DNA of 64,000 nt. Origin: Corticium candelabrum (lineage: Eukaryota > Porifera > Homoscleromorpha > Homosclerophorida > Plakinidae). Below the pieces are notes generated by a model that was not told the origin of the DNA, did not search any database, and saw only the letters and a program-made list of their open reading frames with translations. Shown in pieces: positions 54,811 through 64,000 of the stretch. Positions within the stretch are counted from its first letter, which is position 1. Every line of letters starts with the position of its first letter. The DNA is taken from the NCBI RefSeq assembly GCF_963422355.1, contig NC_085086.1, forward strand, positions 9,183,936-9,247,935, read 5' to 3'. The translations under genes were made by a program, and so were the position numbers.

Positions 54811-57800
54811 CAATCAACTGCAAAAAGCCCCTTGATCCCTTAGATGGGCGATGTTTTGGAAACTCCTATCGCTACAAGAAAGTGGCTCAGTGTACATGCA
54901 ATGCCGGATACTTCATGATAGGCAGCACAGAGATAACATGCAACAATAGAGCTCTGTGGTCTCCATCACCACCACAATGCCGAAGTAAGATTTTCTCATA
55001 TAAAAACATAAATCTCGAATTCGATTTCTTTCTTTAGGAGTCTATTGCCCTAACTTGCGTTATGATACAACTCGTTTGTCATTGAGCATAAAAAGAAATA
55101 GACAATCAAAGAGCTGTTCCTCGAGCAAATATTGCGGAGGAGATATCATTACTTTCTCGGCATTTCCCGGGTACTACCTACAAGGAAGATCTCACCTCGC
55201 ATGCCTGCAACAGAAATCGATCTATGAAAGCAGGGGCAACTGGAATGTCAGTCAACCACCGCAGGCTTTAGGTATAATGTATGCGTTCAAGTTGTTTCTT
55301 GTATTTAATAACAGACTGCAGAAAGGATTTTGGTATTATCATCAATACAGATATCACAATTCACGATTTTCTTGCTTGCAGTGATATTTGCGAACCACTA
55401 ATTATAGATTTCAGCAACGGTCATACAAATGACATTGTAAGATAAAGTTCTTGTTCTATTGTCTCTTAGCGGTCAACTGCGGCAAACCAATTGATCCATT
55501 TAATGGACGATGTTCAGGAAACTCCTATCGCTATCAGGGAGTTGCTTGGTGTAGATGTGATATTGGATACTTCATGATAGGCAGCAGAGAGATAACATGC
55601 AACAGTAGAGCTCTGTGGTCTCCATCACCACCACAATGCCGAAGTAAGATTTCTCATATAAAAACATAAATCTCGAATTCGATGTTCTTTCTTTAGGAGT
55701 CTATTGCCCTAACTTGCGGTATGATACAACTCGTGTGTCATTGAGCATAAAAAGAAATAGACAAGCAAAGAGCTGCTCCTCGAGCAAATATTGCGTAGGA
55801 GATATCACTACTTTCTCACCTCTTCCCGGGTATTACCTACAAGGTAGATCTCACCTCGCATGTCTGCAACAGAAATCGATTTATCAAAGCAGGGGCAACT
55901 GGAATATCAGCCAACCACCACAGGCTTTAGGTATAATGTATGTGTTCAAGTTGTTTCTTGTATTAAAAAAAGACTGCTGAAAGCATTTGGTATTATCATC
56001 AATACCGTCATCATAATCCAAGATTTTCTTGCCTACATTGATATGTGTGATACATTAATTAGAGATTTAGTAACCGTCACAAATATAATTGTAAGTCAAG
56101 GTTCTTGCTCTATTGTCTCTTAGTAATTAACTGCTAAAAGCCCCTCGATCCCTTAGATGGGCAATGTTCTGGGAACTCCTATCGCTACAAGAAAGTGGCT
56201 CAGTGTACATGCAATGCCGGATACTTCATGATAGGCAGCACAGACTTAACATGCAACAATAGAGCTCTGTGGTCTCCATCTCCACCACAATGCCGAAGTA
56301 AGATTTTCTCATATAACAATATAAATCTCGAATTCAATGTTCTTTCTTTAGGAGTCTATTGTCCTAACTTGCGGTATAATACAACTCGTTTATCGTTGAT
56401 CATCAAAAGAAATAGGCAAGCAAAGAGCTGCTCCTCAAGCAAATATTGCGTAGGAGATATCATTACTTTCTCGACTCTTCCCGGGTACTATCTACAAGAT
56501 AGATCTCACCTCGTATGCCTGCAACAGAATGCGATCTATGAAAGCAGGGGCAAATGGAATGTCAGCCAACCACGGCAGGCTCTAGGTATAATGTATTAAT
56601 GCCGCTATTAGTTGCTCACGAAGTTCGCGGAGGCAGTAACCTGTGGAAGTACTCTGACAAGGGCACATGGATTAAAACAACCAACAAAAATGCGAAAACC
56701 TACCGTCATAACAAGAATAGCAACCTTGCAATTTCTTAATTAAGTTAACAATCAATTGTTTTATAGCAATGAATTGCGGCAGACCGGGAGAGAGGTTGAA
56801 CTGCATAAGAATGGGAAACTACTTTCAGTACCCGGGTGTGGTGAGATATGACCGAGACTATGGACACTGCATTGTTGGTCCAAAACACATTCAATGTAAC
56901 TCTTCTGGACAATGGTCCAACAAGACACCAAACTGCAAAAGTAAATTTAATATAATTTATTATTCTAATTTGCATACACTAATACTGTTGACGTTTGAAT
57001 TTACTACTTAGAAATTCAATGTCCACCTCTTAGCGATCCCGAAAATGGTACTGTCCTGTTGAGCTCAGAACCAAAGTTTGTAGACGAAACGGCTACTTAC
57101 ACCTGCCATTCCGGCTATGAACTAAATATGAATAAAACATTAGAAATATTTACTCGAACTTGCCTGCAACCCGAAGATAGTCGCCAATGCACAGGAACGT
57201 GGAGTGGCAAACCGCCATGTTGTATACGTATGTTTCGTTTGTGAGTAATCTTTTGACACTAATAACAGTCTTGCTCTAATACCCTAGCAAGGTCATGCTC
57301 AGATCCTAATACTTCTAACTTCAGAGATGGACGCATACAAGGAAATGCGTATTTTTACCCAGAGACAATCTCACTAAAATGCACGGTAGGTCACGAGCTT
57401 GTTGGCGGAGGATCCTATTTTCAATGCAATCAAAGTGGCCAGTGGCATGAAATATCAAAACCCAGTGAGGAGGCATCAAACCAGGCAAAAGAAAGAATCA
57501 ATCCAGAACTTGAAAAATTCAACAATTGCATATCGTCAATATCAAAAACAATCAAAACAAAGCACTTTTCGAACAAATTGAGGCAATTCCCCACCTGTCA
57601 ACGTAAGAAAAAGAAATCTTAATATTGACTTTTGTTTGATCAGATACCTGTAATGTTGACGGATTATATACATAGCTGTATCGTGTGGACGACCTCCTCC
57701 GCTACTGAATGGGAGATATAAAGGACATGTCTTTAGCTACGGAGCCATGGTACGCTACCACTGCAACGTCGGATACTGTCTCGTTGGAACCAATACCTCC

Positions 57801-60800
57801 ATTTGTTTGAAAGAAGGCTATTGGAGTTCAAACACACACAGAAAATGTCAAGGTATATATATAATTACCAAAACAAAAATGCCATGATCGCTAGATCTAA
57901 AGTTGTATTGACTGGTTATAGTTTTGAAATGTCCTAATTTACAATCGATATCCAATGGTTCAGTTTTGGTGCCTTCAAACTATTTGGGCGAAACTGCTAC
58001 TTACCAATGCAAAACTGGCTTTGATTTGATTGGTTCTCGTAAAAGATCATGCCAGAAACGTTCATCAGTGAATTGCAGTTTGACATGGACTGAACATCCA
58101 CCAACATGTAGAGGTTATTGAATAAGGCATTATTAGTACTTGCTAGCGTTCGAGTTGCTACTGAAAATTGTATTCAGCTAAAGATTGCGGCGAACCGGGT
58201 GTCATTATTCGTGGAAGAATAGCTGTGATCCAAGGAGACGGAAGGCGATATCCAAGTTACATCCAGTTTATATGTAATCTAGGATATCAAATTGTTGAAG
58301 GCACAGAGTTTATGACGTGTTCAAGTTCACAAGTGTGGAAAGGAAAACGGCCAAAGTGTCAACGTAAACGGTTTCAACCTTGTACTAGAAATAAGTTCAA
58401 TTGCTATTTATTTTAGCCGTTTATTGTGGTGCATTGGAACAACCCAAGAATGGCGAAATTGTAGGCGACAATTTCTATTTTGGAGAATCCGTTAGGTTTT
58501 CTTGCAATAGAGGATACATGATGGTAGGACAAAAGACTTCAACTTGCGAGGCGTCTGGTACATGGACCAATACGTCACCCAGATGTATCGGTACAGAACC
58601 CTGCGTAAGACTGCCACGAATGGCAGTTTTGTAAGTTCTATTGTGTGTTCTAGAAACGAGATGTTTTCCAATTCAAAGACAGAAACATGGGCGTGTTGTT
58701 GGAACAGGCAACAAAATTGGCTCTGTTCTTGTATTTCAATGTACACTAGGATATGCCTTGAAGGGATCTTCAAAACTTCACTGCGTCCAAATCAAAAATT
58801 TACCGGCAAAGTGGAATATGCCAATACCGGAATGCCAAGGCAAATATTAAATTGTTTGCAGTTTACAGATAAAGTATAAGATGTTTTGCAGCAATTCGGT
58901 GCAAGCCCTTACAGCCTCCTGAAAACGGGTTTATCAGTGGCAGGAGGTTCACGTTTCCGAATTTTGTTGTGTATGCATGTAAAGAAGGATACAGACTTAG
59001 TGGAGCATCAAAGCGTAACTGCAATGCATCAGGAAAATGGAGAGAATTAGTGCCAAATTGCCAACGTGCGGAAGCCCTTGTCACAAACATATCCTTACGG
59101 CAATTCTGATTCAGTCTTGTTTTATAGCTATTACATGCCCACCAATTCAAACCCCGCTAAATGGCGAATTCGTTGGCGATGATTTTTCTGTAAACTCTAC
59201 AGTTCAATTCGTTTGTAATGCTGGTTATGCTGTGCAAGGTTCTTATACGTCTACCTGCCTTTTGCAAGGAATGTGGTCACATGACCCTCCAACATGCCAA
59301 AGTTTGTTAATTTTTGTGTTAGTTATGTATTAGATCAAAATGTTCTCTCAAATAGGCATAAAATGCGCAGTACTGCTTAGTCCAAAGTTTGGTAAAGTAT
59401 TTGTTTCGCAAAGTCATGTTCGAAGCGTTGCTCGGTACTCTTGCTCAATTGGGTACAGGCTTGTTGGCGTCACTCACAGACAATGTACACAAACTTCTCA
59501 GTTCACTGTGGAAGCCATGTGGAGTGCCAAATCTCCCAAATGCATTCGTAACAAAAGCATTATAATACCCATAATTGTAAATTTGCTAAACTTTTCTATT
59601 TAGCCGTGAGATGTGCTAGACTTCATGCTCCAATAAACGGCAAAATTGTTGGCGGCAGTTTCTATTATCCACATATTGTACTGTACTTATGTGACTACGG
59701 ATACAAAATACTTTCTGGTAGCAGAACTAGAAAATGCAGCGAAATAGGAAAATGGACAGGCATTGCGCCATTGTGCGAAGGTATCGCACAGATCATTTTG
59801 ATATCAAACACTATGAATGCATTTTGTTATCAGGTGTTTGTGAAGTTGCAAGACTTAACTGTTCAAACGCTCACATTTGTGCAGTGGACAGCGACGGCAG
59901 TGCAACGTGTGTATGCAAATCACGGTCTGCTTGTCCATTAGACGTCAGACCGGTCTGCGGTTCTGATGGGAGAACTTATATAAACAATTGTTTATTGGAA
60001 GTGGAGGCATGCCTGTTTGGATCAAAATCACTGAGAGCGATTAGTCCAGGAGCGTGTGGTAAACTGCAATACGGCAGAATGAAATATAAAAATGAAGATT
60101 TATTTTATTAAAATTGTAGAGTTCTCCTGTCACGTCTGCCATTCAAATGCTGATTGTGTTGAAAATACTAATTGCAGCTGCAAACCTCGTTTCGTTGGTG
60201 ACGGAAGAGAATGCTGTTTTGAAGGTCCACTTTGACAAAATATTTTAGTAATGCGTACAAAATTTACCAGCCAACTTTCAACATTGTTCTAGAATTGACC
60301 AACCAGGTGGCGTTACTTGGATCTGCAGCATGGTTTGATTGTCAAGAATTGTGCGATCTTCCGTTTGGTTCTACTCAATGGTACTTGAATGGTCAACTTC
60401 TAGATCACTTAGATACTACATCTAGATCTGCGGTTTCAATAAACGGACGAGGACTTGCCATCACGAAACTAAAGTTAGATGATGCTGGTGAGTATACATG
60501 CAAGGTGTCCAGCGACAGGATCACTTACGAAAGACATGGACATCTGGAGGTCATCGATCCAAGAAGCCAATTTTCGGCAATTTCTCAATGTTGTAAGAAA
60601 CATTTAAAATTTTAATTTCTTTGTTAGTCATAAGGTAATAATTGAAAACCAAACTAAATTGAACAGCTCCAAAATTATTTCTTAAAAATTGTTGATACTA
60701 AAATGTAGTAATTAGAAACTTCTGAAAATAAGTCAACAAATCAACCTTTGCAGTAAACAATGAAATACAGATGGGCATATTCAAATGTTGTATTAAATTG

Positions 60801-61598
60801 GCTTTCTAAACGGTACGATCAGTATTCTTAAATAGTACTATTGTAATAGAGTTATTTAATATACCAAAGAAAATTTAAACTTTAATGAACGTGGTACTAT
60901 GTTAAAGCTGAGACCCCATCTTTACGCTCGCACAAGTTTCAACACGTAGTACTGCGGCAGAGCCATGTGGAGAACCATTGTGCATTTTGTAATTATAGTT
61001 AGAATAGCACACAACACATTCAGCGTGCTCATCATGCATGATCACATTCGAATACTGAGGGGTGTGTTCCTCAATTGTCATCCACATTCAGTTGAGTAAT
61101 AGTCGTTATGTTTAGTTAATATATCACAGAGTGTAACCGACATGTAGCAATATTTAATACATTTCTAACTTGTATACAGCATCTGATTGTGGCAAAAGTT
61201 GTGCTAGAAAGCCATTTGTTGCTGGAGGCGACACGACTAGTCCTGGTGAATTCCCATGGCAAGCTCTGCTGTGTTCTCCTCGGTTGGGACAACATTGTGG
61301 AGGAGTTCTCATTTCAGAGAGATGTGTGCTAACAGCAGCACATTGCTTAAAGTATCAGAGCACTAATAGAAGGACTATCACAGTTTGTTTGGGCAAACAT
61401 TGTGGCAATTGCTCCGAATCTGATTCTTTATCCAATTCCATTTGTTCCAGTTCATCGTCGATAATCATACATCCAGATTTTAATCAAACTTCTTTCGATC
61501 ATGATATCGCAGTTTTGAAACTTGCTCGTCCGGTTAACTGCAAAAGTCCCATCTCGACTTTACACTGCTATCACACGTCAACTGGTACAGTTGTTTAG
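54811..61598 (+). pseudogene. Gene 4b: CCP-Kazal-EGF-Ig-protease, protease truncated
   Basis: Exons: A/B units 54811-54984, 55038-55271, 55470-55643, 55697-55930, 56124-56297 (with TAA at 56135 after NC), 56352-56585; a decayed CCP near 56608-56730; CCPs 56767-56940, 57012-57227, 57288-57602, 57676-57852, 57922-58113, 58178-58363, 58417-58590, 58654-58839, 58892-59065, 59128-59301, 59356-59547, 59604-59780; Kazal 59834-60058; EGF 60120-60224; Ig 60293-60592; protease from 61180. The protease keeps LTAAHC and HDIAVLKL but at about 61543 runs into transposon DNA and stops at 61596-61598, so Ser195 is missing. No signal-peptide exon of its own was found. The nonsense exon is phase-symmetric and could be skipped, so an inactive secreted product cannot be excluded. 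Confidence 0.75.
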
Positions 61599-62140
61599 TG
61601 AATGTCGTTTTGTGACACAGCCGATTCTTCCCGCTCCTGCACCTACTGCTACTGCTACTACTGCTGCTGAACTGTTGCCTGTGACTGCACCTGTTCCTGT
61701 TGTGACAACTGCTGCTCGGTCAACATGTACTGATCAGTCAGCATCTACGGAGAGGCCATTTAAGAGGCATCAACGATCTGTGGTTCCGGAACTAATGGCA
61801 CCACCGCCACAAGTAGTTGTGAGGCCACCACCACCACAGGTAGTTGTGATGCTACCACCACCAGCTCTACAATCACAGCAACCTGGTGTTATGTTGCTAC
61901 CTGCTGAGTCACAACCACAACCAGCAGTACAACCACAGTGACCTGGTGTGCCGCAACACATTAACAGGTAACACTAATGGCCATAATGTTCTGTTTACTC
62001 AGGCCAGGAACAGGCCTCGTTGTGGAGTGTGTAAGAACTTTCAAACGCCTACTGTGAGGCATGCAAGCTGGCCCTCTACTGCTGCAGGTTGAATAACTGT
62101 TTCTACACCTACCACAACTCTAAAGCTGCACAGAACCAGT
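61543..62140 (+). mobile_element. Possible piggyBac-like transposase C-terminal remnant
   Basis: After the protease break the sequence reads (one base out of frame) HTAITRQLVQLFSECRF, a Pro/Thr/Ala-rich linker, then NRPRCGVCKNFQTPTVRHA and, after a frame change, CKLALYCCRLNNCFYTYHN. A Cys-rich end of form C..C...C...CF..YH resembles the zinc-ribbon tail of piggyBac-type transposases. Attribution is tentative. A second copy of the start lies at 63915. Confidence 0.4.
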
Positions 62141-62209
62141 TCTGGGAGATGAATGCGCAGACTAAGGCGTCCATTTGGTTCATTGGCTATGTCGTCATTC
62201 TCTCCCTTA

Positions 62210-62520
62210 TTAGTTATGTCGGGCAGGAGTGTGTAGTTTATAGTTTTTCCTTTCTCCTGAACTGGTTAGGTCAGGGCAGGAGTGTGTAGATTATAGTTTT
62301 TCCTTTCTCCTGAACCGGTTAGGTCGGGACAGGAGTGTATAGTGTATAGTTTCCTTCCCTTTTCCTCCTGAACCGGGGCAGGATCAAGAGTGTAGATTAT
62401 AGGTTTTTTTCTTTCTCCTGAACCGGTTAGGTCGGGACAGGAGTGTATAGTGTATAGTTTCCTTCCCTCTTTCTCCTGAACCGGTTAGGTCGGGGCAGGA
62501 GTGTATGGTTTAGAGATTCC
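62210..62520 (+). repeat. Tandem repeat with GAACCGGTTAGGTCGGG core
   Basis: About five units of 60-70 bp: CTCCTGAACCGGTTAGGTCG, GGGCAGGAGTGTATAG, then TATAGTTTCCTTCCC. Units vary by small deletions. No coding. Confidence 0.8.
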
Positions 62521-62827
62521 CTTCTCTGTGGGTGGCCCTGTGGGGGGTGTCGCTCAAAATCCAGTCACACCTCCTCGTGGTGACCGATGGTAACAGCATC
62601 ATCTTGTGCTGGCTAACGTGACTGGTACAGTTGCTGTAATTTCCACACTGCATTGTTGATTTCACAGACAATGATGATACAGTACTGAGTAGTACGTATA
62701 ATTGTTTGAAATTATTTCTATAGCAATTGCGTGGAACTACAGCCTTTTTGTTGCATGAATTGTGAAAGCTAATGGATTGCGTCCTAAGTGTGTTACTGAG
62801 TTAGTCAGAGGTGCTGTTGGCAGCCCA

Positions 62828-62960
<133 letters not shown>

Positions 62961-63164
62961 ACTAGCTGCTTCGTTTGAGCGACAGATTCATTGTCATGCA
63001 CACCTGGGAGCAGAGACTTCAACTATCATGTATGATTGGTTGTGAGTCGATTGACCTGGTAAACTATGATCGATGCCATGCTAACCAGAGGTCTCACAAC
63101 ACTTGCCAAACACAATGAAATCAGCAAGTATTTACACACACAAATTTCATAACTTTTCATTATG

Positions 63165-63762
63165 AATCTGATCAACTTTTCTTATTGAATTTTTATCTTC
63201 TCAATTCTTTCCTCTTTCATACTGTTACTGCTGGCTTATCAAATAATTGGTGAGATGTATGCTACTTGTAATTGAGTATTATTGATATGCAACTGTCTCT
63301 GTGTTGTAGAGTTGTCTCTGAAATATTGGAGAGAAGCTAATTTGACTGGGTCTATTTGGCAACATTTTGGCATATACAATGGAATCTGATCAACTCTTCT
63401 TATGGACTTTGTCGGCTCAAGCTCTTTCCTCTTTGATATTGTTACAATGCTGGCTTATCAAATATTGGTGAGATGTATGCCATAATTGAATGTTACTGAT
63501 ATCTCAGTTTCAGCTGTGTCGTACAGGTGTTTAAAGTATTGGAAGAAAGATACCATTTTGACACACTTTTATGTGACTTACAACACCTCTCAACCTCAAC
63601 ATTCTTTACTGGGATGTCCCACGTGACCTCTCACCTGACACGACCCTCCTATTCTACAAGATCTGTTCAACATTTCTTATGGAACTTTTTATCAGCTCAA
63701 GTTCTTTCTTCTTTCATATTGTCGCATTGTTGGCTTATCAAGTACTGGTGAGATGTATGCCA
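63165..63762 (+). repeat. Three diverged tandem copies of a ~100-bp segment
   Basis: Copies at about 63165-63262, 63378-63481 and 63654-63761 share TCTTATGGA, CTCAAG/ATTCTTTCCTCTTT, GGCTTATCAAATA and TTGGTGAGATGTATGCC. Each ends in what would be a good splice donor (TTG/GTGAGATG), so they might be duplicated exons, but I recognise no protein. Confidence 0.6.
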
Positions 63763-63904
63763 AGATGAGAAAAAGATCAACAATCGAGCTTAACCGGTCA
63801 CGTGAGCTACAATTCAATAATAATAATATGTTTTTCTTTATAACGTTGTGGACACTGCCATAGTCAATAGCATCCTTCTATTTGAACAGCTGAATCCCGA
63901 TACG

Positions 63905-64000
63905 AAGATACGAAGATGTCTCATCTTGACTTTCACACTGCTATCACACGTCAACTGGTACTGTTGTTTTGCGAATGTCGTTTTGCCCCACAGCCGATTC
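63905..64000 (+). mobile_element. Second copy of the piggyBac-like fragment (partial, runs off window)
   Basis: CACTGCTATCACACGTCAAC and the following bases repeat 61562-61628. Here the frame is clean: SHLDFHTAITRQLVLLFCEC. The two copies are 2.37 kb apart in direct orientation. Confidence 0.5.

Noticed and set aside
54774..54830. Apparent hydrophobic signal-like start before the CCP at 54811
   Set aside because: It begins with TTG rather than ATG, and the stretch is the end of an intron (CTGTCTCTTAG acceptor) shared with exons 21015, 21675 and 55470.

Overview
The window is eukaryotic and animal. Genes are split into many short exons by introns mostly of 50-70 bp. The encoded modules (sushi/CCP, Kazal, kringle, EGF, Ig, F5/8C-like and chymotrypsin-fold protease) are typical of animal secreted proteins, and a HIF/SIM-type PAS gene is present. 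The compact introns and unusual module mixes would suit an early-branching animal such as a sponge, but that is a guess.

The main content is a plus-strand array of paralogous genes for a very large secreted mosaic serine protease. Gene 1 (window start to 9517, 5' end cut off) has 15 CCP modules, a follistatin/Kazal module, EGF, Ig and an intact protease domain. Gene 2 (15040-16942) is a 5'-truncated pseudogene. Gene 3 (19588-28446) has a signal-peptide exon, a broken kringle exon, CCP modules of two kinds, two Kazal modules, EGF, Ig and an intact protease. Gene 4 has split in two: 50085-53623 (signal peptide, kringle, two F5/8C/fucolectin-like domains, CCPs, stop) and 54811-61598 (CCPs, Kazal, EGF, Ig, protease truncated by a transposon). 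Every module exon is phase 1-1. Flanking DNA was duplicated with the genes, so orphan 5' and 3' flanks mark lost pieces.

The protease domain looks non-tryptic in three independent places: a Phe at the activation-cleavage P1, Gly at S1-pocket position 189, and Leu at the predicted P1 of the Kazal module in the same polypeptide. A second oddity is a CCP-like module that has lost the C2-C4 cysteine pair and gained a CX5C loop. It alternates with ordinary CCPs in a 0.66-kb, two-exon tandem unit.

Between genes 3 and 4 (31.1-48.5 kb) lies a HIF/SIM-like PAS gene, with PAS-A, PAS-B and a long Ser/Pro-rich tail. No bHLH exon was found, and PAS-A has an in-frame stop. Its introns hold an apparently full-length non-LTR retrotransposon with a restriction-like endonuclease inserted in a 38-bp satellite, a RecQ-like helicase fragment on the minus strand, several terminal-inverted-repeat elements, and microsatellites. 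The last 2.4 kb is transposon-derived repeat that cut through the gene 4 protease.

Coordinates of exons were derived by hand from splice signals, reading frame and comparison among the paralogues. No RNA evidence was available.
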